A DNA stretch of 17,181 bases from NCBI GenBank assembly GCA_045128275.1, contig JBGVRH010000097.1, positions 1 through 17,181 of the forward strand, written 5' to 3'. A program made the translations under genes and the position numbers. Positions 7,040 to 14,176 of this stretch are shown here, in pieces. This DNA comes from CAMEON01 sp045128275 (GTDB lineage: Bacteria > Bacillota > Clostridia > Oscillospirales > CAG-272). Position 1 is the stretch's first letter. Each line of letters opens with the position of its first letter. Below the pieces are notes generated by a model that was given only the letters and a program-made list of their open reading frames with translations, did no database searches and was not told the DNA's origin.

Positions 7040-7576
7040 ATGAAGCAGAAGTACACCCTGAGCATTGCCGATCTTCAGATCAGCGTCATCTCCGACGCCC
7101 CCGCCGAGGAGGTGGAGAAGGTTGGTATGATCCTGGATCGCAAGATGCGGGAAATCTACCTCAAGAGCCGTTGCCCCAAGACCGAGGCCGCCCTGCTCTG
7201 CGCCCTGGAGTGCGTGGCTGACCGCATCAGCATGAGCGAAAAGACCGCCGAGCTGGAGGATAAGTGCGCCAAGTACGGCGTGGTGCTGGACGGGCTGAAG
7301 GATCGCAACGCCGATCTCGTCAGCGAGCTGGAGAGACTCCGCAACGAGAACGCGGTTCTCCGCTCCCTTCTGACCCAGAGCGGTAAGCCCGCCGATCCCG
7401 TCTCCCCCGATCCCATCCCCCCCACCGAGTTCCTCTCCCGTGTGGCGGATGCCCAGAACGAGACAGCCGCCGAGACCGTGGCTGAGTCCTTCGAGGAGAC
7501 CCCCGCCGAGGAGCCCCGCCGCCGCTCCCGCGTGGGCTCCATGTTCGAGCAGCTCTCCTTCGGTGACGTGGACTGA
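7040..7576 (+). CDS. zapA: Cell division protein ZapA-like
   Basis: The protein has 178 residues. The first 60 or so (KQKYTLSIADLQISVIS...DRKMREIYLKS) match the small ZapA globular domain, which binds FtsZ and bundles protofilaments at the division site. A helical coiled-coil segment follows at about 60-115 (LEDKCAKYGVV...LVSELERLRNENAVLRSLL). Residues from about 118 on form a Pro/Glu-rich, probably disordered tail ending MFEQLSFGDVD. It is longer than the classical ~100-residue ZapA because of this tail. The start at 7040 is chosen for the AGGAAGG ribosome binding site at 7024-7030 and because the ZapA domain begins right there. It sits 18 bp before the U32 gene and is probably cotranscribed with it; this pairing recurs in Clostridia. 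Confidence 0.85.
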   Translation: MKQKYTLSIADLQISVISDAPAEEVEKVGMILDRKMREIYLKSRCPKTEAALLCALECVADRISMSEKTAELEDKCAKYGVVLDGLKDRNADLVSELERLRNENAVLRSLLTQSGKPADPVSPDPIPPTEFLSRVADAQNETAAETVAESFEETPAEEPRRRSRVGSMFEQLSFGDVD

Positions 7577-7594
7577 TCCCGTCTGACCACGGAC

Positions 7595-9916
7595 ATGAAT
7601 CTGACCAATCAGCCTCCCCGCCTCCCCGAGCTGCTGGCCCCCGCCGGCTCTCCCGAGGCGCTGGAGGCCGCTATTGCCGCGGGCGCGGACGCCGTCTACC
7701 TGGGCGGCAGCCGCTTCAACGCCCGCATGAACGCCCATAACTTCGACACCGCCGCTCTCCGCGAGGCCGTCACCCACGCCCACCGTATGGGTGGGCGGGT
7801 CTACCTCACCCTCAACACCCTGGTGTGGGACAGAGAGCTGACCGATGCCCTGGAGGCCGCCTACGAGGCCGCCTCGGCGGGGGTGGATGCCCTCATCGTC
7901 GCGGATCTGGGTGCCGCCGCCCTCATTCACCGCGCCCTGCCCAATCTACCTCTGCACGCCAGCACCCAGCTCTCGGGGCACAACGCCGCCACGGGACAGG
8001 TCCTGGCGGATTTTGGCTTTTCCCGCTTTGTCATCGCCCGTGAGACAAGCCTCCCCGACCTGGCCGCCGCTGTGGGGAGCAATCCCCTGGAGGTGGAGGT
8101 CTTCATCCACGGCGCGCTGTGCGTCAGCCACTCGGGGCAGTGTCTGTTCTCCTCGGTGGTGGGAGGCCGAAGCGGCAACCGCGGCGAATGCGCCCAGCCC
8201 TGCCGTCTTCCCTACGGATGCGGAGGCTGTGAGGGCAAAGCCACCGAAAAAGCCCCTCAAAAGGGACAGAACCGCCCGAATTTCAAGGGCAAGCAGCCCC
8301 TCCAAGCCGACCGCCGCTCCCCCGATCCCACCGCCGAGAATTACCCCCTGTCCCTGAAGGATCTTTCCCTGGCGGGTCACGTCCCCGCACTTGTGGAGGC
8401 CGGGGTCTCCTCCCTCAAGATCGAGGGGCGCATGAAGTCCCCCGGCTACGTCAGCGGCGTCACCGCCATCTGGCGGAGACTCCTGGACGAGAACCGCGCC
8501 GCCACCCCCGAGGAAATGGCCGCCTTGAGCGATCTCTTCTCCCGCGGAGGCTTTACCGACGGCTACCAGGTGGGTAAGGTGAACCGCTCCATGATGGGGG
8601 TACGCACCGACAGCGACAAGGATCGCACCGCCGCCGCCGAGAAGGCCGCCTTAGGTGTGCGCCACCGTCCCCATCTTCCCCTGTCCCTGGAGCTGACCGT
8701 AAAAGAGGATCAGCCCGTGGCCTTGACCGCCTCCGCTCCCCTGTTCCGTTGCGACAATACCGCTCCCGACGCCTCCGTTACGATCACCGCCGAGACTCCC
8801 GACAAGGCCGAGTCCACCGCCCTGACCCACGAGGCCGCCGAAAAGCAGCTCACCCGCACGGGAGGCACCCCCTACCTTGCCGAGTCGGTGCAAAGCCGCA
8901 TCGGGGACGGCCTCTCCCTCCCCCTCTCCCGTCTCAACGCCCTGCGCCGCGAGGCTCTGGAGGCCTTGGATGCCACCCGCATAGCCGCTATGCCCACCCC
9001 CGCCGAGGGGTACAGTCCCGTTTCCGCGGAGGCGGTCACGGAGGAGATTCTGGTGGGGATCCCCTGTGGGGAGAGCCGAGGCATGACCGCCGTTCAGCGC
9101 ACCGCCCGCTTCTATGCCCCCACCCAGATTACCCCCGCCGCCGCAGTCTATTTTGACCTGCTGTACCTGCCCCTCGGCAAGGCTCACCCCGCCGCCGTTC
9201 CCGCCCACAAGCGCGGCATACTGATGCCCCCCGTGGTCTTTGACCGCGAGGCCGACGCGATCCGCGAGGAGCTGACCGCCGCCCTGCAAAGCGGTGTCCG
9301 TCACATCCTGGTGGGGAATATCGGGCATCTGCCCCTCATACGCGAGGCAGTAGCCGCCTGCGGACTGACGGATGAAGTCACCCTCCACGGCGATCTCCGC
9401 CTCAATACCGCCAACACCCCCGCCGCCGCCCGTCTGCTGGGGTTGGGTCTGTCCGACCTCATCCTCTCCCCCGAGCTGACCATCCCCCGTATGCGGGATA
9501 TTTCCGCCGCTCTGTCGGAATACGGTCACATCTCCGCCTCCGCCGCCGTGATCTACGGCCGACTCCCCCTGATGCTGCTGGAGAAGTGCGCCATTCGGGA
9601 GATCTACCGCCACAAAAAGCCCGAGGCCGTCTGCCGCGAGGTCTGCGTAAAGAACGCCGCCGTGCTGAAGGATCGCATGGGCAAGGAATTCCCCGTCCTC
9701 CGCGAGGACTCTCCGAGAGGAACAGGCCACCGCAATCTGGTGTGCAATTCCCTCCCCACGGCCATGTCCGACCGCATGGACGAGGTATCCCGCGCCCATC
9801 TGTCGGGTCACCATTTCATCTTCACCGTGGAAGCCTCGGAGGAGGTCGACCGCGTGATCGCCGCTTACCGAGAGGGAAAACCTCTGGGGGGCGAGGTGCG
9901 GAGGATGGTGAAGTGA
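7595..9916 (+). CDS. Peptidase U32 family protein with C-terminal DUF3656-like region
   Basis: The protein has 773 residues. The N-terminal barrel reads ELLAPAGSPEALEAAIAAGADAVYLGG and contains the U32 signature EVFIHGALCVSHSGQC (168-183). The cysteines at 176, 183, 199 and 203 fit the iron-sulfur ligand cluster of this family. SSLKIEGRMKSPGYV then follows, and the long C-terminal half looks like the DUF3656/collagenase-like extension. Despite the peptidase name, characterised relatives (E. coli RlhA and TrhP, B. subtilis YrrN/YrrO) take part in 5-hydroxylation of cytidine or uridine in rRNA and tRNA, so an RNA-modifying role is the best inference. A basic linker at about 212-245 looks lineage-specific. 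The ribosome binding site is weak, consistent with translational coupling to zapA 18 bp upstream. A strong terminator follows. Confidence 0.88.
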   Translation: MNLTNQPPRLPELLAPAGSPEALEAAIAAGADAVYLGGSRFNARMNAHNFDTAALREAVTHAHRMGGRVYLTLNTLVWDRELTDALEAAYEAASAGVDALIVADLGAAALIHRALPNLPLHASTQLSGHNAATGQVLADFGFSRFVIARETSLPDLAAAVGSNPLEVEVFIHGALCVSHSGQCLFSSVVGGRSGNRGECAQPCRLPYGCGGCEGKATEKAPQKGQNRPNFKGKQPLQADRRSPDPTAENYPLSLKDLSLAGHVPALVEAGVSSLKIEGRMKSPGYVSGVTAIWRRLLDENRAATPEEMAALSDLFSRGGFTDGYQVGKVNRSMMGVRTDSDKDRTAAAEKAALGVRHRPHLPLSLELTVKEDQPVALTASAPLFRCDNTAPDASVTITAETPDKAESTALTHEAAEKQLTRTGGTPYLAESVQSRIGDGLSLPLSRLNALRREALEALDATRIAAMPTPAEGYSPVSAEAVTEEILVGIPCGESRGMTAVQRTARFYAPTQITPAAAVYFDLLYLPLGKAHPAAVPAHKRGILMPPVVFDREADAIREELTAALQSGVRHILVGNIGHLPLIREAVAACGLTDEVTLHGDLRLNTANTPAAARLLGLGLSDLILSPELTIPRMRDISAALSEYGHISASAAVIYGRLPLMLLEKCAIREIYRHKKPEAVCREVCVKNAAVLKDRMGKEFPVLREDSPRGTGHRNLVCNSLPTAMSDRMDEVSRAHLSGHHFIFTVEASEEVDRVIAAYREGKPLGGEVRRMVK

Positions 9917-9931
9917 TCCCACCATACAGAA

Positions 9932-9963
9932 AACCACCCGACCGAGATCGGGTGGTTCTTTTT
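9932..9963 (+). terminator. Intrinsic terminator after the U32 gene
   Basis: AACCACCCGA (9932-9941) pairs perfectly with TCGGGTGGTT (9948-9957), followed by CTTTTT. It lies 16 bp past the U32 stop. The A-rich opposite side may also serve the converging minus-strand gene ending at 9979. Confidence 0.9.
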
Positions 9964-9978
9964 GTTATGGGATCAAGC

Positions 9979-10986
9979 TCAATCCTCCCGCTTCCGCAGA
10001 ACGATCCATGCGGCGGGGATCAGCACGGCCAACAGACCCACGGCCAGGGTAGAGCCGCAGCCCTTCTTTGCGGGGGCTTCGGTGCCGTCGGCGGGGGCAT
10101 CGGTGGGAGCGTCGGTAGGAGCCTCGGTGGGGGTGTCCGTAGGAGCTTCGGTGGGCACCTCTGTGGGGGCTTCGGTGGGAGCCTCGGTAGGAGCCTCGGT
10201 AGGCGCTTCGGTCTCCACAGGCACCTTGCCCTCGGCATCCGCCAGGGTGGCTACGACGAAGTCCTTGGCGATAAAATCGGTGCCGTTGAACTTATAGGCG
10301 ATGATATCCCTGCCGTGGGCGTCCAGGGAGTCGATGGCGCAGGGGAGCAGACCCAGCTCTGCGCCCACAGTAGCCTCCCATTTGGTGGCGTCCAGACGGA
10401 TGCTCTCCTTGCCGCCCACGGTGCAGTTCTCCTTGATCTGCACCAGCGACCAGGGGATGTAGACCTCCATGGTGTAGGAGTCGGTGCCCTCCACGTGGCC
10501 CGTGTTCACGCCCGTGATGGCATCCGACACCAGACCATCGGCGAAGTTGTGGCGGTAGCCCACCACGGATCCGTCCTTCGCAGAGCCGAAGGAGAAGAAC
10601 ACGCCCTCGGCCTTGGAGCCCTTCAGAAGCCGACCGGGATTGATGGCCAGCTCCAGGCAGTCGATGCCCACCCAGTGGCCGTTGGCATCCCGCCACGTGG
10701 GGGTGGAGTCATTGATGGTACCGGCGTAGTAGAGGCCGCCCTCGTCCCAGGCCAGATGCCACACCACGAAGGAATCCCCCACCTCGCCGACCCATGCGGC
10801 GGCGGTGGACTGATCCATGGTATAGGTACAGCCGTACTCGCCCTCGTTGACGACTCCGTCCACGGTGGGCTTTCCGTAGGGGATGACCATTTCAAACTCC
10901 GCCTCGGCGGCGGCAGGCAGGGCGGCGACCGTCAGACAAGCGGTCAGCAACGTCAGCGCGGTCAGGATCCAAGCAATTCGTTTCAT
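9979..10986 (-). CDS. Exported CBM9/DOMON-like protein with TEAP stalk and GCGS C-terminal anchor
   Basis: The protein has 335 residues. A signal peptide occupies about 1-28 (hydrophobic 5-22, cleavage likely after AAA/AEA). Residues 30-250 form a beta-rich domain beginning GKPTVDGVVNEGEY, the hallmark opening of CBM9/DOMON-type sugar-binding domains, with later strands such as GLYYAGTINDS and SYTMEVYIPWSLV. Residues 257-305 are Thr-Glu-Ala-Pro repeats forming a stalk. The end is GCGS (309-312), a hydrophobic helix (313-330) and RKRED, a tripartite sorting or anchoring signal. It therefore probably displays a carbohydrate-binding domain on the cell surface. GGGAG precedes the ATG at 10986, 17 bp after the stop of the EEP gene, so the two form an operon. 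No enzyme motif is visible; the ligand is unknown. Confidence 0.8.
   Translation of the reverse strand: MKRIAWILTALTLLTACLTVAALPAAAEAEFEMVIPYGKPTVDGVVNEGEYGCTYTMDQSTAAAWVGEVGDSFVVWHLAWDEGGLYYAGTINDSTPTWRDANGHWVGIDCLELAINPGRLLKGSKAEGVFFSFGSAKDGSVVGYRHNFADGLVSDAITGVNTGHVEGTDSYTMEVYIPWSLVQIKENCTVGGKESIRLDATKWEATVGAELGLLPCAIDSLDAHGRDIIAYKFNGTDFIAKDFVVATLADAEGKVPVETEAPTEAPTEAPTEAPTEVPTEAPTDTPTEAPTDAPTDAPADGTEAPAKKGCGSTLAVGLLAVLIPAAWIVLRKRED
10072..10218 (-). repeat. 12-bp tandem repeats encoding the TEAP stalk
   Basis: Imperfect 12-bp units coding Thr-Glu-Ala-Pro (GCCTCGGTGGGA-like on the plus strand) repeat about a dozen times. Variants give Thr-Asp-Ala-Pro, Thr-Asp-Thr-Pro and Thr-Glu-Val-Pro. 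Such arrays usually vary in length between strains. Confidence 0.85.
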
Positions 10987-11003
10987 ACATCAATCTCCCT
11001 CAT

Positions 11004-12692
11004 TTATTCTCCGTCGGCGGCGGGGACCGTAACGGTCAGCTCGCAGTACTGGGGCAGGTGATCCGACATGTAAATGCCGTCGCGGTGGTAGTGGATGTTG
11101 CGGTAGATATCGGCGGTGAAGTCACCCGTGGTGTAGAACACGTAGTCGATGGGCTTCTTGGCGGGGTTGTACTTGTCTGTCCCCTCCTGCCAGTAGGACG
11201 TCATGGAGGCCCAGGCATCCGAGGCGACGGTATCCTTGGCCTCGGCGCGGGCATCCGAGAAGTTGCCCGTCATCTTCTCACCCGTAGAGGCGGTGAAGTT
11301 GCTCTGCCCCAGGATGTTCTTGAAAATGGCGTAGGTATTCTCCTCGCTGTTGGTCTTGGCCTGGTTGAAGTCACCCGTCATGACCATGGGCACGTCGGGC
11401 AGGGTCTTCAGGTACTCCAGGATCACACGGGTCTGGGCGGTGCGCAGGGAGCGGCCGTCAGAGCCTCCCAGGTGATCCAGGTGGGTGTTGACGTGGATGT
11501 ACTCGTAGCCCGTGACCTTGTCGCGGAGGTGAGCCCAGGTGCAGATACGGGGGTACAGGGAGGCCTCCAGGTAGGTGCCCGCCTCGTCGGGGGTCTCGGA
11601 GAGCCAGAAGGTGCCGGAATTCACCAGATCGAACTTATCCTTGCGGTAGTAGATGGAGCTGGCCTCGCCGCCGGGGGTACGGCCCTCGCCCACGCCCGCG
11701 TAGCTCGCGTTGAAGGCAAAGGTATCCATGCGGTAGATCCAGCCCGTGGTGACCTCCTGCATACCGATGGAGTCGGGCTGAAGCTGATCCATGAGGTCGC
11801 GGAGCATCTCGGCGCGCAGGTCAAAGTCCACCTGGGTGCCGTTCTCGGTCTGGACGTTGAAGGACATGACCTTGAGCTTGTAATTCTCCATGGTCTGCTC
11901 CACGATGGGGTAGGTGTCCTCCATGTGGGGGTAGAGAGTGGCGGCCTCCTCGGCGGTGGCGAAGAAATGGATCTCAGAAAGATCCATGGACTCGCCATCC
12001 TTCCCAGCGGCCTTCTCGAAGTTGAGGTACAGGAACTTCCAGTCCTTGGAGAAGGGGGTCAGATCCAGGTAGATATACTGCCAGTCATCCCCCTCCGCAC
12101 GGCGGGCGGTGCGGGCAAAGCCCTCGAAGTTGGCGGCCTCGCGGACGGTGGGTGCGCCAAAATAGGTGAAGCTGCGGCTCCAAAGGCCGTTAGCGCGCAC
12201 CTTCAGCACCACGTGGGGGTACTCGGTGGTATTGGGCAGGATGCCGTTCATGGAGGCCACCAGCTCCTCCAGCTCCAAGAGGATGTAGGGCTTGGCGGTA
12301 CCCACGGCGGTGACCGACTTGGTGGTCATGCGCAAAAACTTCCCCTCGGTCTCGTCATTCTCAAAGGAGACCTCGCACTTGGTGGGGCGGGTCACGAAGG
12401 CACCGGCATCGTCGGTGGCGAGCTTGTCCAGATCCACCGTGGGCATGAGGACGGGAGCCTCGGTCTCGGGCTCGGTGGGTTCCTCGGTAGGTTCCGCGGT
12501 GGGAGCCTCGGTGGGCTGTTCCGTGGGGGTGTCCGTGGGAGCCTCGGTAGCGGGCTCGGTGGGCGCGGCGGTATCCGACAGCGCGGGGGTGGTGTCGGCC
12601 TCGGTGTCGCCGCCGTCACAAGCGGTGAGGGTCAGGCACAAACACAGGGTCAGAAGCCCCGCCAGCCACAGGAAACGGGCAAAGTGTTTCAT
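11004..12692 (-). CDS. Lipoprotein with C-terminal endonuclease/exonuclease/phosphatase domain
   Basis: The protein has 562 residues. The signal peptide ends in the lipobox LTAC with Cys25 as the lipid-anchored residue. A Thr/Glu/Ala/Pro linker spans 44-79. Residues 85-255 are a beta-rich domain of unknown binding role. Residues 272-556 are a complete EEP (DNase I-like) fold with every expected motif: MSFNV (N279), MQEV (E313), NTHLDH (H404), TGDFN (D441, N443), PIDYVF (D516) and SDH (543-545). It should be an active metal-dependent phosphodiesterase or phosphatase on the outer face of the membrane. The substrate could be nucleic acid, a phospholipid head group or a phospho-sugar; the sequence does not decide. 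AAAGGAGGG lies 6 bp before the ATG and a consensus promoter lies upstream. It is cotranscribed with the CBM9-like gene. Confidence 0.88.
   Translation of the reverse strand: MKHFARFLWLAGLLTLCLCLTLTACDGGDTEADTTPALSDTAAPTEPATEAPTDTPTEQPTEAPTAEPTEEPTEPETEAPVLMPTVDLDKLATDDAGAFVTRPTKCEVSFENDETEGKFLRMTTKSVTAVGTAKPYILLELEELVASMNGILPNTTEYPHVVLKVRANGLWSRSFTYFGAPTVREAANFEGFARTARRAEGDDWQYIYLDLTPFSKDWKFLYLNFEKAAGKDGESMDLSEIHFFATAEEAATLYPHMEDTYPIVEQTMENYKLKVMSFNVQTENGTQVDFDLRAEMLRDLMDQLQPDSIGMQEVTTGWIYRMDTFAFNASYAGVGEGRTPGGEASSIYYRKDKFDLVNSGTFWLSETPDEAGTYLEASLYPRICTWAHLRDKVTGYEYIHVNTHLDHLGGSDGRSLRTAQTRVILEYLKTLPDVPMVMTGDFNQAKTNSEENTYAIFKNILGQSNFTASTGEKMTGNFSDARAEAKDTVASDAWASMTSYWQEGTDKYNPAKKPIDYVFYTTGDFTADIYRNIHYHRDGIYMSDHLPQYCELTVTVPAADGE
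12456..12563 (-). repeat. 12-bp tandem repeats encoding a Thr/Glu/Pro linker
   Basis: This is an imperfect array encoding Thr-Glu-Ala-Pro, Thr-Asp-Thr-Pro and Thr-Glu-Glu-Pro units between the lipidated Cys and the folded domains of the EEP lipoprotein. It is closely similar to the array in the downstream CBM9-like gene and is a possible substrate for recombination between the two. Confidence 0.75.
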
Positions 12693-12724
12693 AGAATTCC
12701 CTCCTTTGGGAAAAGACTACCTTG

Positions 12725-12753
12725 ATTATAGCACATCCCCCTCGGTTTGTCAA
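12725..12753 (-). promoter_or_regulatory. Perfect consensus sigma-A promoter for the EEP/CBM9-like operon
   Basis: On the minus strand TTGACA (12753-12748) is followed by exactly 17 bp and TATAAT (12730-12725), with an extended -10 TG one base before it. Every position matches consensus. Transcription would start near 12718, about 25 bp before the start codon at 12692, leaving just room for the AAAGGAGGG site. Confidence 0.92.
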
Positions 12754-12816
12754 GAAATCTTGGGCTCTACCGCCCGCCCGCGCAAAAGTTTTTTGGGATA
12801 AATTCCGCAAAAGACC

Positions 12817-12845
12817 TTGCAATTTCCCAAAATATGTTGTATAAT
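12817..12845 (+). promoter_or_regulatory. Sigma-A promoter for the Gfo/Idh/MocA gene
   Basis: TTGCAA (12817-12822), a 17-bp spacer and TATAAT (12840-12845) form a near-consensus promoter. The start would fall near 12852, at the head of a small hairpin: CCGCAG at 12854-12859 pairs with CTGCGG at 12868-12873 in the leader. It is back to back with the minus-strand promoter, with 63 bp between the -35 boxes. Confidence 0.88.
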
Positions 12846-12912
12846 ATGGCTGACCGCAGGGAATGCTCTGCGGGAATACGGATCTGTTCCTAAGTAAGAA
12901 AGGAATCACATC

Positions 12913-13971
12913 ATGGCAAAGAAGAATGGAGCAATCATCGGTTACGGCGGTATGGGCGGCTGGCACGGGGATTTCCTCAAAAACAGCGACGTCGTCAATC
13001 TGATGGGTATTTACGATATTAAGCCCGAGCGGTGCGCTCTGGCCGAGTCCAAGGGCATCCACGCCTACGCCTCCCTGGAGGAGCTGTTGGCCGATCCCGC
13101 CATTGATTTCGTCACCATCGCCGTCCCCAACGATCAGCACAAGCCTCTGGCTCTCAAGGCCCTGGCCGCGGGCAAGCACGTCATCTGCGAGAAGCCCGTC
13201 ACCCTGTCCTCCGCCGATCTCCAGGAGATGATCGACGCCTCCAAGGCCGCCGGCAAGCTCTTCACCGTGCATCAGAACCGCCGCTGGGACGGTGAGTTTC
13301 TGGTCATGCGGGACATCTACAACAGCGGCGAACTGGGCCCCGTACACCACATCGAGTCCCGTTGTCACGGCTCCCGCGGTATCCCCGGAGACTGGCGTCA
13401 GGATCCCGCCCAGGGCGGCGGCATGATCCTGGACTGGGGTATCCACCTCATCGACCAGATCATGGGTATCGTGAAGGACAAGGCTCTGAAGAAGATCTGG
13501 TGCAAGTGCGATCACATCACCAACGAGCTGGTGGACGACGGCTTCAAGCTGGAAATGTACTTTGAGGGCGATCTGTCGGTGCACGTGGAGGTGGGTACCT
13601 CCAACTTCATCGGCCTGTCCCGCTTCTACATGATCGGCCGCGACGGTGCCGCCCTGATCCCCGATTGGGGTCAGCCCGCCCGCGTGGTCTGGTGCCACAA
13701 CTACAACGAGAAGGAAGTGGTTCCCGTGGTCACCGCCGCCGGCATCACCAAGACCATGGCCCCCAGAAACGAGCAGTCCATCGCCGAGAAGTCCATTCCT
13801 CAGCCTCACGCCGACGTCCATGACTACTACCGCAACTGGGTACGCGCCATTGACGGCGAGTGCGAGCAGATCGTCACCCACCACGAGATGATGGTGGATA
13901 TGAAGATCATGGAGGCCGCCTTCGAGTCCGACCGTACCGGTCTGCCCGTGGATGTGGATCTCAAGTTCTGA
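12913..13971 (+). CDS. Gfo/Idh/MocA family NAD(P)-dependent oxidoreductase
   Basis: The protein has 352 residues, typical for the family. The Rossmann nucleotide-binding loop is GYGGMG (10-15). The acid at D35 (YDIKPER) ends strand 2 and suggests NAD(H) preference. The signature AGKHVICEKP (86-95) contains the catalytic lysine K94, and GGMILDWGIHLID (169-181) supplies the conserved Asp/His pair D174/H178. Members oxidise or reduce a sugar, inositol or sugar-acid hydroxyl in the cytoplasm; the specific substrate cannot be read from sequence. GAAAGGA lies about 7 bp before the ATG. It has its own promoter and terminator and so is probably monocistronic. The divergent neighbour encodes exported carbohydrate-binding and EEP proteins, which may hint at a shared glycan theme, though this is only inference. 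Confidence 0.92.
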   Translation: MAKKNGAIIGYGGMGGWHGDFLKNSDVVNLMGIYDIKPERCALAESKGIHAYASLEELLADPAIDFVTIAVPNDQHKPLALKALAAGKHVICEKPVTLSSADLQEMIDASKAAGKLFTVHQNRRWDGEFLVMRDIYNSGELGPVHHIESRCHGSRGIPGDWRQDPAQGGGMILDWGIHLIDQIMGIVKDKALKKIWCKCDHITNELVDDGFKLEMYFEGDLSVHVEVGTSNFIGLSRFYMIGRDGAALIPDWGQPARVVWCHNYNEKEVVPVVTAAGITKTMAPRNEQSIAEKSIPQPHADVHDYYRNWVRAIDGECEQIVTHHEMMVDMKIMEAAFESDRTGLPVDVDLKF

Positions 13972-13988
13972 TTCTTTCGTCATACCCC

Positions 13989-14037
13989 ACAAAATGCACT
14001 TAACAGAGCGAAAGCCGAGTTAAGTGCATTTTGTTTC
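13989..14037. terminator. Terminator with perfect 16-bp stem
   Basis: ACAAAATGCACTTAAC (13989-14004) pairs exactly with GTTAAGTGCATTTTGT (14019-14034) around a 14-base loop. The T-rich end TTTTGTTT works on the plus strand and the mirrored A run works on the minus strand. It lies 17 bp past the Gfo/Idh/MocA stop codon. Confidence 0.85.
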
Positions 14038-14112
14038 AAGGACGGATACAGGCAAAGATTCTCTTTCCGTACAGGTTGGTGAGGTTTTTCTCTCCGAAAT
14101 TCCCTCAACCCC

Positions 14113-14141
14113 TTGATTTTTTTCGCAAAATGTAGTAGGAT
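14113..14141 (+). promoter_or_regulatory. Probable promoter of the PHP gene
   Basis: TTGATT (14113-14118), a 17-bp spacer and TAGGAT (14136-14141) give a reasonable sigma-A match in AT-rich DNA between the upstream terminator and the start at 14177. The nearby TATAGG at 14141-14146 is a less well-spaced alternative -10. Confidence 0.5.
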
Positions 14142-14176
14142 ATAGGTATAACCATTCCACCCGCAAGGAGGACACC

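Noticed and set aside
8651..9937. Long minus-strand open frame opposite the U32 gene
   Set aside because: The plus-strand frame carries the U32 signature and cysteine cluster; the antisense product is low-complexity Gly/His/Gln.
12854..12873. Possible riboswitch in the leader of the Gfo/Idh/MocA gene
   Set aside because: Only a single 6-bp stem with an 8-base loop is visible in a leader of about 60 nt; no known aptamer pattern was recognised.
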